Assembly (NCBI RefSeq): GCF_023091745.1
Contig: NC_068910.1
Span: 51,075,272-51,139,271 of the forward strand
DNA length: 64,000 nt
Reading direction: 5' to 3'
Origin: Budorcas taxicolor
Lineage: Eukaryota > Chordata > Mammalia > Artiodactyla > Bovidae
Made by a program: the position numbers and the translations under genes. Below the pieces are notes generated by a model. The model saw only the letters and a program-made list of their open reading frames with translations, did not search any database and had not been told where the DNA came from. This document shows, in pieces, positions 45,335 through 56,199 of the stretch. The first letter of the stretch is position 1. The number at the start of each line of letters is the position of its first letter.

Positions 45335-46750
45335 TACCAACAAGGTTTGCCCTGAGCTCGGGGATTCTGGCATTTCCCCCACACTCAAACTCCAGTTTAT
45401 TTTATCACTCAGATCTGTGTCCTCTCTGAAATGTTCTTCTGATCTAGCTGGTGTTCTGGATTGAAAAACTCAGACCTTCTCTTGCTTACTAGCAACTCTT
45501 GCCTGGGATACAAATCTCACTTCTTCCTTGCATTGGGTGCATCTCTCTTTGATCTAAGATCAATCCTAAATCAAATTTCCCTGGACAGAGGTGAACACTC
45601 AGAATCTATCTGATTCTATATGATTCAATTAGCTTCAACTCAAATTAATTCAATACAACTCAGCTACTCTGAGCACCTGCTTTGAGACCAGCCCTACATG
45701 GGGCACCATTCTGCCTGACAAACAAAGGATAAAAATGCACACGGAGAAAATGTCACGTATTCATACGAACTGTCTGCCTCTCCTCTTCTCTCAACTTTAA
45801 CTTCAAATAAACTCCATCATTCCATTTTCTACTTTTTTCCCCTAGAACAAGCCATCAGGCTTTTAAGAGTTCTTGTCACATAAAAGGCAAGGCTCTGGTT
45901 TGAGATATTACTGGAGATCTGACAACTGCTTTGGAAGCTGAGTTATAGCACTGCTCTCCCATGGGTGCCACGGGCAATTTGATTTCTTTCACGTATGTGT
46001 GCGAAGACTGTGTATGTGGGGATTTCGCTTAATAAATGTGATTGTAAGAATTAAACTATATCCTAGTGCATTGAATATCATGTTACATCTCACCTTTTAA
46101 ACTCTGTTCCTGCTTTGTGGGCAGTGTGTCTAAAAAACAGCATGTGCACACATGCACACCCATCTGTACACGCTCCCACATTTACATATTGGGATTGTCA
46201 CTTGTAGCTTGCATGCTGGTAAACACAGCGATGCCACCTCTGCCAAATTTCTACATCACTGACCTGTGATATCACCCTGGCAGTCATCTCCTTGAAGATA
46301 GGACTTAGCCACAGACACAGCGGGCTCCATTAAATCTCTCCTTTCGTTTTGCTGGGGGCAGCAAGAGCCCATTAGGAAACTCCAGTGATTCTGTGTGCTT
46401 CTCTGAGCCATCACTTGCTCCTTCAGCTGCTGCCCCCACCCTACCTTGTGGTTCTCTCTTTCTGGCTGAGGCTGGTGTGTGTGCCCAACTTGGTCAAACA
46501 TCCCTCATGTACACAGAGGCTGGTGTGACACCCTGGGATTAGGCTGAATTCTACACTCCACTTGTGTACCACTGTCCTTGGTTGTGACCTTCTGGTTGCC
46601 ATGCAGTGAGTAGGAGTTAAACCCTAAGATGCCAGAGCAAACTAAATTGCAACCTAGAAGGAGTGGTCCATCACAGAGGGATATTCCATGTCAAATACCT
46701 TTGGAAAACTCCACACTCAAAACCCCTGTTTTAAAAAATAATGGTTCCCC
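45335..46750. other. Single-copy stretch, no feature recognised
   Basis: About 1.4 kb without nameable repeats or exon candidates. Confidence 0.5.
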
Positions 46751-46954
46751 AGGGCTTTCCTGTTGGTTCAGGCAGTAAAGAATATGCCTGCAATGTGGAA
46801 GACCTGGGTTCGAGCCCTGACTCAGGAAGATGCCCTGGAGAAGGGAATGGCAACCCACTCCAGCATTATTGCCTGGAGAATCCCATGGACAGAGGACCTG
46901 GGGGGCTAGAGTCTGTGGGGTTGCAAGGAGTTGGACACGACTGAGTGACTAACA
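46751..46954 (+). mobile_element. Bov-tA SINE, full length
   Basis: 'agggctttcctgttggttca', B box 'gggttcgagccc', body through 'gttggacacgactgagtgac'. Confidence 0.94.
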
Positions 46955-47094
46955 TGTTGACTTTTTAAAAAGCCTATTAAGGCTCTGATAAGATTTGCAA
47001 TTAAAAGGCTATTGATCTTTAACTTTGCTTGACATTGTCCTCCAAAATCTTGACTTTGGAACTCTCCACTGTCCTCAGATAGATACCCAAACAT
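46955..47094. other. Unassigned spacer
   Basis: Nothing recognised. Confidence 0.4.
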
Positions 47095-47468
47095 GTCTTT
47101 GTCAGCTCAGGCTGCAATAAGAGAACAGGATAGACAAGGGGGCTGGAACAACAGCCATTGACTTCTCACAGTCTGGAGGCTGGGGAATCCAGGGTCAAGA
47201 TGCAGGCAGATTCAGCTCCTGTGGAGGGTCCTCTTCCGGGCTTGCAGACAACTGCCTTCTCTGATAAATGTGTTCTCATTGGTGGAGACAGAGTGACTGT
47301 AGCGCCTCTTAAAAGGGCACTAACCCCATCCCATGGGCCCGCCTCCATGACCTCATCTAACCCTAATTTCTTCCCCAAATCCTCACCTCCAAAACCACCA
47401 TGTTTGCAGTTAAGGGCTGTGACATATGAGTTGTGAGGGGACACAAACATTCATTCCATAATGGTATC
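47095..47468 (-). mobile_element. MLT1 LTR (ERVL-MaLR), antisense
   Basis: Nearly complete old MaLR LTR: 'cagtctggaggctggggaat', 'aaaagggcactaaccccatc', 'ccatgacctcatctaaccct' and 'acacaaacattcattccata' appear in the order of an antisense MLT1. Opposed 92- and 94-codon frames inside it are chance. No internal retroviral sequence. Confidence 0.85.
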
Positions 47469-47547
47469 CATTAACCAAAATTCTATGTTAACAATGCTTG
47501 TTGGAATTTTCCTAAAGCACCTTTTCCTGAATATCTTTAGGGGTATA
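47469..47547. other. Unassigned spacer
   Basis: Short spacer with nothing recognised. Confidence 0.4.
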
Positions 47548-47740
47548 TATCACAGTGACTAGAGCAAAGATTCTGGAGTCGCCAAAGCTCATGATCCAAA
47601 AGACTGACCTTCAGCAAATCTAAAAATAGTTACTATCTTCTAAGGTCATTGCAACAGTCAAATATATCAAAACAACTCAGAGTGGTTACTAGACTCCTCA
47701 TAAGTAGGTAATGAATGCTAATTATTGTGAATTACCTGGG
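47548..47740 (+). mobile_element. MIR SINE relic
   Basis: Sense MIR order: 'gagcaaagattctggagtcg', a decayed middle, then 'agagtggttactagactcct' and 'aggtaatgaatgctaatt'. Confidence 0.6.
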
Positions 47741-48385
47741 TAGACTATATTTTAGGAAATGCTAAACCAAATTATTCTTACTGGTCATACTTCAGCTTTT
47801 TTTTTTTCCTCTTACTGAGTCAATTTTGGTTTCTCATTTTTAAGCTTCTGCCAAAATGAGTTCTATTATCAGTATTAGGCCCAGCATTTAATTTCTTTGT
47901 CAGCAAGGTAGCCAATGCAGTGACCCTCTGTGATCCCAGCTGTAAATCTATCAAGCTCTGACTCTGGCTGTGCTGATCCTGGGCAAGAAGCACAGAGCTG
48001 AGCTCATGCAGTGTCGCTGGGCTCCTGTCTACTCAGCTTGCATTTTCAGCTGATACTCTTGGCAAAATGGAGGAGGGGATGTCTAGGGCTCTGGACAGCC
48101 CTGAGAAGCTTGAATCTTGCTGCCCTGAGATACAGGGTAAGGAGACATGAGGCTTGCTGGGTCTGTTGTCTTATAAGCCCCCTCTCTGGGGAGTGATTAG
48201 CACAACATTGCATGGATGCTTTGAGGGAAGGGAATCCTGAACCCCCAACTGAGACAGCCCAGAGCTTGTTGCAAAAGTAATAAAAACAAAAAGCAAACAA
48301 ACAACCCCCGGACTCTCCCCCTCCACCAAAAGAAAACCCTTGCAAATAGTCAAAGCAAGCAAAAGACTCCCATTTTAGAAAGGGC
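47741..48385. other. Unassigned; contains exon-like 48050-48136
   Basis: No repeats recognised. A plus-strand segment 48050-48136 is preceded by 'ttgcattttcag', stays open for 87 nt, and is followed by the donor-like GTAAGG (described as a finding). The minus-strand 143-codon frame at 48046-48477 runs into a SINE and is not credible. Confidence 0.35.
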
Positions 48386-48602
48386 GGTGTGCACATGTGC
48401 TCAGTTGCATCTGAATCTTTGTGGTCCCATGGACTGTAGCTTGCCATGCTCCTCTGTCCTTGGGATTTTCCAGGCAAGAATACTGCAGTGGGTTGTCATT
48501 TTCTCCTCCAGGGGATCTTCCTGACCCAGGGATCCAACATGCATCTCCTTCATGTACTGCATTGGAAGGCTGATTCTTTACCACTGAGCCACCTGGGAAG
48601 CC
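48386..48602 (-). mobile_element. Bov-tA SINE, full length
   Basis: Antisense. Flanks ttagaaaggg (near 48376) and ttagaaatgg (near 48604) are the target duplication. Confidence 0.94.
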
Positions 48603-48644
48603 GCTTAGAAATGGTGAAAGGAGGGACAAATTAGGAGATCAGGA

Positions 48645-48797
48645 CTGACATATACTCACTACTATATATAAAACCGATAACTAATAAGGACCTACTGTAC
48701 AGCACAGCAGGGAACTCTGCTCAATACTCTGTAATGACCTATATGGGAACAGAATCTCAAAAAGAGTGGAGATATATGTATACACACACATGCACGT

Positions 48798-48836
<39 letters not shown>

Positions 48837-48912
48837 AAATTGACTCACTTTGCTGCACAGCAGAAACTAACATAACATTGTAAATCAACTATACCATAAT
48901 TTGAAAAAAAAA
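48645..48912 (+). mobile_element. L1 3' UTR tail
   Basis: 'ataaggacctactgtacagc', 'actctgtaatgacctatatg', a CA microsatellite, then 'gcagaaactaacataacatt' and A-tail. Confidence 0.9.
48783..48832. repeat. (CA)n microsatellite in L1 tail
   Basis: Mixed start (cacatgcacgtg), then about 17 CA units at the usual 'tatgtatac' site of the L1 3' UTR. Confidence 0.95.
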
Positions 48913-49219
48913 AGCTTCCCAGTGTAAACTCTGGGTTTAGCAGTCTTAATTTCTGCCTGGAGATTTTCAATGTCATGGAAAAGTAGGAGGTTCCTCTACT
49001 GCCAGGGTTCATAAGAGCCAATGGGAGAGGTCTCCCCTATTCTTAGAATAATTCTGGTATCTGCTAGCTGAAGGAAGCTTTAGATTGACATTACACTAGA
49101 TGAAAAATGAGGCTGAACATATAAGAGGAGAAAGTGGCATGGCAGGGCCTGGACTGGGTGAGTCAAGTAAGGCAGTCTCCTTAGGTATAAAATTTAAGAG
49201 TGCATGAAAAACAATAAAC
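48913..49219. other. Unassigned single-copy sequence
   Basis: Nothing recognised. Confidence 0.5.
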
Positions 49220-49375
49220 AAGGACTTCCCTAGTGGTCCCATGGTTAATAGTCCTCCTTCAGATGCACAGGATGTGTGTTCAATCCCTGGTTGGGGAACT
49301 AAGATCCTTCACGCCACAGGGAAACTAAGCCTGTGTGCCTCAACAAAGACCAGGGAGGCCAAATGAGAAAAATAC
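49220..49375 (+). mobile_element. CHR-type SINE
   Basis: 'aggacttccctagtggtccc', B-box region 'tgttcaatccctgg', tail 'aagaccagggaggcc' plus A-rich end. Confidence 0.92.
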
Positions 49376-49607
49376 ATAAAGTAAATAATTTTGATGTAAT
49401 ATTTTAAAGCATAACAATTAATGCAAAAAATTTATGTTAAAACACATATCGAAATTTTAACTTAAGATCAGCATTACTGAAATTTGCTTTTGTCTTGAAC
49501 TCTGATTGACCCAACACAGCCCTGTGGGCTTCAGTAGGAATACATGAGTAATAAGGAAAGGTTAGGTCAGCAAGGAAAATGAATAGACAGTTTCCATTAT
49601 ATTCTCT
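49376..49607. other. Unassigned spacer
   Basis: Nothing recognised. Confidence 0.4.
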
Positions 49608-49862
49608 TTTCATACTGTTCATGAGGTTCTCAAGGCAAGAATACTGAAGTGGTTTGCCATTCTCTTTTCCAGTGGACCATGTTTTGTCAGAACTCTCCAC
49701 CATGACCCGTCTGTCTTGGGTGGCCCTACACAGCATGGCTCATAGTTTCATTGAGTTAGACAAGGCTGTGGTCCATGTGATCAGTTTGGTTAGGGTTAGC
49801 TTTCTGTGACTGGTTTTTATTCTGTCTGCTTTCTGATGGATAAGGATAAGAGGCTTTTGCTA
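49608..49862 (+). mobile_element. BovB LINE upstream-region fragment
   Basis: 'gaatactgaagtggtttgcc', 'tctccaccatgacccgtctg' and 'cattgagttagacaaggctg' match a common bovine repeat I assign to the 5' half of BovB. It is isolated from the 3' end at 50.1 kb by 230 bp of other sequence. Confidence 0.65.
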
Positions 49863-50029
49863 TAATGCTCATTAAAATGAATATAGTACACAGAAAATAA
49901 AATTCCTGTGTTAAAATCAATGGGGTTGTGTTTTATTTAAAATTTCCTTTTCCAAATTTTCAATGATATACCTTTTGTAATTCAAATAAAAGGGGAAACT
50001 TCCCTGAAGAAAACTGTCAGTCTTTCCAA
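49863..50029. other. Unassigned spacer
   Basis: AT-rich spacer between two BovB pieces. Confidence 0.4.
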
Positions 50030-50092
50030 AATAAAGCTCCAATATTTCGCTCCAATAAAGCTCCAATATTTCGCTCCAATAAAGCTCCAATA
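50030..50092. repeat. 24-bp minisatellite at BovB edge
   Basis: Two exact 24-bp units (aataaagctccaatatttcg plus ctcc) at 50030-50053 and 50054-50077, then a partial third that merges into BovB. The gctccaata motif is native to the adjoining BovB ('gaagctccaatactttggcc'). Confidence 0.95.
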
Positions 50093-50335
50093 CTGAAGCT
50101 CCAATACTTTGGCCACCTGATGCGAAGAGCTGACTCATTGGAAAAGACCCTGACACTGGGAAAGATTGATGGCAGGAGGAGAAGGGGATGACAGAGGATG
50201 AGATGTTGTATGGCATCACTGACTCAATGGACATGGGTTTGAGCAAGCTCCAGGAGTTGGTGATGGACAGGGAAGCCTGGTATGTTGCATCCACGGGGTT
50301 GCAAAGTCAGACACGACTGAGCAACTGAACTGATC
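50093..50335 (+). mobile_element. BovB LINE 3' end, short
   Basis: 'tactttggccacctgatgcg' to 'cacgactgagcaactgaact'. Includes the last part of the reverse transcriptase frame with small deletions. The opposing 125-codon frame is antisense. Confidence 0.94.
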
Positions 50336-51821
50336 AGACTCTCTTACATGTCTCAAGCTTGACAAAATTTAATCTGTATCTAACAGCAAAAACAGTAACT
50401 GAACATCTTTTCAATTGTCTGAAGACAAGACCAAGATTTCCATAAGTGAAGAGAAGATTTGGGACAGAGAGATTTACGGGATTTTGGGGGGATTTACAGG
50501 ATGGATACTTGTTATTTATTTTTTACTACAGAATTTTATATTTTTATCACTATTTGATTGCTAGGGAAACTGAACTTGGAGAACAAACTGCAAACTAAAA
50601 GCTAATATAGGGAGAGAGGTAAAATTTACAATAGGCCTGCTTTGCTCCATAACTCTTTTTCCCCTCCATATTTGTGCCCTGTTTATTTGTAAGGAGACAA
50701 AAGCACTAATTTCTGCCACTTTTATTAGGGCATAATGTACATAAAGTACAGTTACTTTGTTAACTACAAAAACACTATGGAAATATAAAGTTCATTTATT
50801 CTTTCATTCATTCATTAGCTATTTACTGAATACCAGGAAGTCAACTATTTTGATGTGAAATACTGAAGAGGACAAAAAAATAAAAATAAAAAAAAATAAT
50901 AAAAAGAGCCTGATATTTGGTCTTAAAGTTTTCATAGATTTGCAGGTTTTAAACACTTGACTTAAGAGTTCTCAATTCTTGTACTTCATATCAGAAATGA
51001 AAATGGAGCTGATTTATTTTCCTGGTATATACTGTCTGCAATTGCTTATGAAGGTAGAGCAATTATTCTCTAGGTAATTGTCCAAATTTCTGCTTCTCCC
51101 CTGCTGTTAGAAATTTGGCCCACAGGTCCAAATAAAGTATCTTATTTAAGAAGGCCTCCCCTTTTTTCCTCTTGGTTCCTCAGCTTACTGAATATAGTAA
51201 GATGTGTACAAGGAGCGAGACTTGACATTCTGCAGCAGTGTTTCTTGAATGAGTACACACATTTCATTCTCGACCTCAAGGCAATTGGACATTGAATCCT
51301 GGTGTCAGAAGAAGAGCACTGTGTTCCCTGAGCTTGTTTTTAGTTCAAGGGCATGGCAGAATTCCGAGAAATGCTGCTTCCGATCTTCAGTTGGATAACT
51401 TAAATATATTTAATGACATATGCTAGCACATTTGAAGTGTGGGATTTCATAGTGAATATTGCTGGTAGGTAGTTTATTATTTATTAATCTAATGACTTAA
51501 AATTCACGATAAAAGCCTTAGTACAAGAGATGTCTAGCTTTGCCCAAATAATTACTAATGGGCTGTTAATAGCTGTTACACTGGTAACAGGTCTATTAAA
51601 CTATGTAGACTGATATTGCTTTGGTGACCTCAGGTGAGCAGCTCTCTGGAAATGGAGATACACTTGAGCAAGCAGAAGCAAAATCACAGTGTTCCGATAG
51701 GTTCTCTTAAATACAGTATCTCCCTTGATAGAAGTGCTCCAATGAAGATCAAAGTTTATATGAGAGTCTGGACCTTGATGTACTTTTGAAAATGTACTGT
51801 GAGAGTAAGTATTGCAATACT
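50336..51821. other. Mostly unassigned; L2/MIR tail near 50795
   Basis: 50790-50850 ('ttctttcattcattcattag', 'ttactgaataccagg') looks like an antisense L2/MIR end. An A-rich run lies near 50874-50905. The rest is not assigned. Confidence 0.45.
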
Positions 51822-52032
51822 GTAGGTGGCACAGTGGTAAACACGACTGCCAGTGCAGGAGATGCAAGAGATGTGGGTTTAATCCCTGGGTCTGGAAGAT
51901 CCCCTGGAGAAGGAAATGGTAACCCACTCTAGTATTCTTGCCTGGAAAATCCCATGAACAGAGGAGCTTGGCAGGCTACAGCCCACTGGGTTGCAAAGAG
52001 TCAGACAAGACTGAGCCACTGAGCACACACAA
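51822..52032 (+). mobile_element. Bov-tA SINE
   Basis: 'gcacagtggtaaacacgact', B-box region 'gggtttaatccctgg', body to 'gactgagccactgagcacac'. Confidence 0.92.
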
Positions 52033-52210
52033 TCAAAGCACTGGCATCAGCATCAGATAATCTACCTCTGAATCCCTCTTCTTCACTTCCAAGACCGTCT
52101 GCTGCAACCCTGGGAAAGCAACCTGACCTCTCTGAGACTAGCTGTCCTCATGAAAAATATAGGTATTATATCAAACACACAGTGTCTGGAGACCTAAATG
52201 AGACCATACG
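52033..52210 (+). mobile_element. MIR SINE relic
   Basis: Sense MIR text: 'ctctgaatccctcttcttca', 'aaagcaacctgacctctctg', 'agtgtctggagacctaaatg'. Confidence 0.65.
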
Positions 52211-53598
52211 TGTGTGATGGAAACATATTAATGAGGGATTATTCAGAGATGTCCTCCTCCTTTGATTTACCAAAGAGAAAGTGTTAGTTGTTAATCCAAT
52301 TTCTATAGAGTGCATCTATGCCAGAGAAGCCTTTTGCAACACAGAAGAAACCAAAAAGAATTGGACCTAAGACTCAGGAAGAAGATGGAAAGAACTCAGC
52401 AAATGAGTTAAGTCAATTAGTAAATAAATTAATAAAAAACCTAGGGGTGGGAGAAAATTGTAGAAGGAGAGTCTGGAGACTATGGGGAGCCAAGAGCTGA
52501 GGAAGTGAGAGATGGGGACACAAGAAGCTTCCAAGTGTGCCCTTTGAGACACTGAAATAAAGAATTTGGTTTTCCATTTCACTTTGTTTTATTTTAGACT
52601 TCTTGAATTTTGAACTTTTGCATATGACCTACTTAAGGAAACTATCCAGGGGTCCTAGATTTCAAATGCTTTTATGTACAGAGTGATTATTATGGAATAC
52701 AGCACAGAGGTAGTAATGAATGAATTAGGACATTTATAATATTAATACCTACAAAAGCAATAAAGAGGATGATGATGATAATTACAACCACCATCATCAC
52801 ATCTGAAGTGACATTTCTATCATTAGAAATTCATGATTGGAGATGTAGGAGAAATGATACTTAGTTATCCCTTTCTTCTATAGAAATATATTTAATTAGA
52901 AAAAACACTGGAGGAACTTTCCATATTTGATGAGATGGCAAAATTAACATAGGCTACTGGTCTCCTCCCCTAAAATCAACCCTAGAGAAATTATGGAAAT
53001 CAAAGGCTAAGAGACTTTGGGGAAAATATGGAACCATCTTCATGCTGTGTGTGTGTGTGTGTGTGTGTGTGTTAGAGAGGGCTATGGACTTAGGCAGTGG
53101 AGAAGTCAGGCATTTAAGGAGTTATTTCCTGATCTTTTCCTACAGAAACTACATTGTCCAGGCTGTTGGAGTGGTCATTATGAAAGAAGCATAACATAAC
53201 TATTGGGGTGGAAAGCTGATGAAAACAACTCTTTAGTATCCATTATTTTAGCCCTTACCCTCCAATTTGCCATGGCTGAAGGATTACAGCTATGGACAAA
53301 TACCTCTTCATGATACATCTTTTTTCCCCCAAAATTTTAAGGTGATTTCCTGACTGACAGAATTGCCTGTGATTATTGACTATGTGGAGGGATATCCATG
53401 TTATTCCATGGTGTCTTGGGCTCAAAGCTTGTCCTTTGCTGGGACAAGCAAGGACAACAGCAAGTCCAGAACTTAGACCTATCACATTACACAATGTATG
53501 GAGCCAGTAGCCCAGGTCACAATGACTACACACTTGAAAGTTACAGACACATTGCAAAAAAAGAAAATCAAATAGATGACTATTTAAAATAGGGACAA
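52211..53598. other. Single-copy stretch with TG microsatellite
   Basis: A TG run at 53046-53072. A 60-codon frame (52318-52500, Lys-rich) and a 64-codon frame (53398-53592) are present without any motif. The latter stops just before the BovB insertion and matched no protein I recall. Confidence 0.45.
53046..53072. repeat. (TG)n microsatellite
   Basis: About 13 TG units. Confidence 0.93.
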
Positions 53599-54172
53599 TA
53601 AATGGCGACTGCAGCCATGAAATTAAAAGACACTTACTTCTTGGAAAAAAAGTTATGACCAACCTAGATAGCATATTCAAAAGCAGAGACATTACTTTGC
53701 CAACTAAGGTCTGTCTAGTCAAGGCTATGGTTTTTCCTGTGGTCATGTATGGATGTGAGAGTGGGACTGTGAAGAAGGCTGAGCGCCGAAGAATTGATGC
53801 TTTTGAACTGTGGTGTTGGAGAAGACTCTTCAGAGTCCCTTGGACTGCAAGGAGATCCAACCAGTCCATTCTGAAGGAGATCAGCCCTGGGATTTCTCTG
53901 CAAGGAATGATGCTAAAGCTGAAACTCCAGTACTTTGGCCACCTCATGCGAAGAGTTGACTCATTGGAAAAGACTCTGATGCTGGGAGGGATTGGGGGCA
54001 GGAGGAGAAGGGGACGACCCAGGATGAGATGGCTGGATGGCATCACTGACTTGATGGACGTGAGTCTGAGTGAACTCCAGGAGTTGGTGATGGACAGGGA
54101 GGCCTGGCGGGCTGCGATTTATGGGTTCGCAAAGAGTCGGACACGACTGAGCGACTGAACTGAACTGAAGGG
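53599..54172 (+). mobile_element. BovB LINE 3' end, best preserved copy
   Basis: About 570 bp, from 'atggcgactgcagccatgaa' to the (ACTGA)n tail 'gactgaactgaactgaag'. It is 5' truncated, as most RTE copies are, and lacks the endonuclease and the catalytic RT core. The long antisense frame 53255-54046 (263 codons) is the shadow of this copy plus flanking DNA. Confidence 0.96.
53655..54158 (+). pseudogene. BovB reverse transcriptase C-terminal remnant, 167 codons open
   Basis: The frame is uninterrupted from the truncation to the element's natural stop (TGA). Visible motifs: VMYGCESG near residue 31, the Trp/Arg-rich WCWRRLFRVPWTARRSNQ around 53-70, QYFGHLMRRVDSLEKTL around 90-106, an Arg/Gly patch near 111-118, and the terminal AWRAAIYGFAKSRTRLSD. 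This is the region C-terminal to the RT palm of RTE-clade LINE proteins. With the catalytic YADD-type motif missing it cannot be active. There is no promoter, so it is a dead retroelement remnant. Confidence 0.93.
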
Positions 54173-54199
54173 GAAAATACTGGTAACATGAACTCAAGA

Positions 54200-54405
54200 A
54201 GGATTGATACTATGTATAAAATAGATAACTAGTGAGGATATGCTGTATAGCACAGGAAACACAATTTAATGCACTGTGGTGACTTGAATGGGAAGGAAGT
54301 CCGAAAGGGAGGGGGATATATGTATATGGATGACTGATTCATTTTGCTATACAGTAGAAACTAACACAACCCTGTAAAGCAGCTATTTTCCAATAAAAGT
54401 AACTT
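54200..54405 (+). mobile_element. L1 3' UTR tail
   Basis: 'aaaatagataactagtgagg', 'tgctgtatagcacaggaaac', 'gtagaaactaacacaaccct', then an A-rich end. It lies about 30 bp after the BovB tail. Confidence 0.88.
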
Positions 54406-54900
54406 GAAACCATTAAAGAAACGAGTAGAAATAATTTGGTATCAAATACTTAGCAAATAAAATAGAACAGTCAACAGATGGTGTAAATACCAGAAAGACA
54501 CAGATGCAACTTTTGTTATTAAAGTGAAAGACAAGATGAAAGGAGATAGCAGTTCATGATAAAAGGAAAGCCAGGGAGAATCGAAGTAGATGTGCCAAAA
54601 ACTAAATAATGTTCCAGGAGCCAAAAAATGGAAGGTAGAAAATATTTGATCAAAATTAAAATGCCCATAATTAAAGAAATATTTGGAAAAAAAAAAAAAA
54701 AAAAAAAAGGAAGATTCAAGTGACTCTGGGATACTGACCAGGGCTAATAAGGAGAAATCCATACTTCAACATAATGAAGCGAAATCCCAGAATAAAGACA
54801 GCTTTCTGAAAAGGTGCAGATCAAGTACCAAGAAGCGGAAGTTAGATAGGCATCATATTTTTTAACAGAGCCCTTCGTGCTCTGCCACCCACCCTGCCTG
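54406..54900. other. Unassigned, with A22 tract
   Basis: An A-run at 54688-54709 resembles a retroelement tail, but no element body is recognisable 5' of it. Confidence 0.45.
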
Positions 54901-55462
54901 CCACCTCTGGTCGCTATTGTGCATTGTCACTTACTCTTGAATCTGAGCTGATTTTAGTGACTTACAACCAATGAAATGTGGTAGAGGTGACACTGTTTCT
55001 TCCAACACTAAGTCAAAAGAAGTCCAGCAGCTTCTGTTTTGATGATGCTCCAGATCCTCCTTCTCCAAAGCCAGCCCCCATAGAAACTTCATCCCCATGT
55101 AGGAGCTCTGGACAGGAGTTCCAGGTGAGCCAAGCCTTCTAGCAACCCCCTCAAGGCACCAAAATTATGAGTGAAGAACCAAGCTTGGATCCCTCAGCCC
55201 CAGATCTTCCAGCCCCCAGCTGCTAGGGCCATCCCCAGTTACTGGGATCATCTCCAGCCGTTAGGGTCATCTCCAGCCCTTAGAGTCATCCCCAGATGCT
55301 AGGGTCATCCCAACTGAGGCTCCAGACACTATGGGACAGAAAAGAGCTGCCTTCACTGTATTTTCTTGAATTCCTGACCTATAGAGTCCATGAGCATAAC
55401 ATTTTAAATTTTTTTTGTCACAGTGTTTTAAGATTGTTACACAGGAACAGATAACTAGGACA
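54901..55462 (+). mobile_element. MLT1-like MaLR LTR relic
   Basis: 'caatgaaatgtggtagaggt', 'ttgaattcctgacctataga', 'gtccatgagcataacatttt' and 'caggaacagataactaggac' follow the order of an old ERVL-MaLR LTR. A ~20-bp minisatellite sits in its centre. Confidence 0.65.
55200..55312. repeat. ~20-bp minisatellite
   Basis: Five imperfect units of 'ttagggtcatctccagcc' type ('gctagggccatccccag', 'ttactgggatcatctccag' and so on), 18-21 bp each. Confidence 0.88.
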
Positions 55463-56199
55463 CCCAGAGTATTCTTAGCAGATGCCAAGAAACTCAAGTA
55501 GGCCTACTCTATTTCATTCCTATATTCATTTATTTACCCCTCCAAATATTTATTAATTATGTGCTATTTGTCAAATGCTGTCCAAAGTGCAAGGATAAAA
55601 TGTTGTGTATTACTGAGCTCATAAATAGCACAGTCATTTCTCAATTTGAGGGAAATAGTTTGACTCAGAGCTGCAGCCTCTCATTGTATATACACAGTGT
55701 CACACATACACACACACACACAAACACACACACATACACAAAGACACACACACAGTTAATACAGTATTGCATGTCATAGAGTCATAAATCAAAGAAATGA
55801 AATTTAATGACAAAGTGAAAATACGTGAACATTGGAATGTCTCTACTCTCTCAGAGGTCCTATTTTGGGGCCTTTTTACAAATTTAAAATTATTTTCATA
55901 AAAGAACTAGTGACATTCATACCCTTGCACACAAGCTTCTGTGAGTACACACACATATGGGCACAATACATATAAATCTTGCCTTCTTAACCATGTATGT
56001 TATACACAATGAGCTAACTGCTTTCTTTGAACAAAAATAAAGTTCTTGATCAGGAGGAGGTAATTACATAATGATACTAATGAAGGCGATTTTTTTTTTC
56101 TTTACAACAGCATATTCAAGCCCAACCATGGAGAACTCCAAAAGCAAATTCTATAAATTACTGAGATTCTAAGCATTCTGGAGCTGACATCAACCTCTG
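55463..56199. other. Unassigned with L2 tail trace and CA repeat
   Basis: 55520-55590 resembles an antisense L2/MIR end ('atttattaattatgtgctat'). A degenerate CA repeat lies at 55701-55755. The rest is not assigned. Confidence 0.45.
55701..55755. repeat. Degenerate (CA)n microsatellite
   Basis: CA units broken by T, A and G substitutions. Confidence 0.9.

Noticed and set aside
47158..47436. 92-codon plus-strand frame
   Set aside because: Lies wholly inside the antisense MLT1 LTR.
48046..48477. 143-codon minus-strand frame
   Set aside because: Its N-terminal part is the body of an antisense-inserted Bov-tA SINE; the rest has no recognisable domain.
50030..50105. CRISPR-like regular repeats
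   Set aside because: Units are directly contiguous without spacers and lie in a eukaryotic LINE junction; this is a minisatellite.
53255..54046. 263-codon minus-strand open frame, the longest in the window
   Set aside because: Most of it is the exact antisense of the BovB reverse-transcriptase frame, and the rest runs into unassigned flank. No motif or start context supports it.
54688..54709. A22 tract as the tail of a processed pseudogene
   Set aside because: No gene-like text upstream and no flanking duplication found; left as an unexplained A-run.
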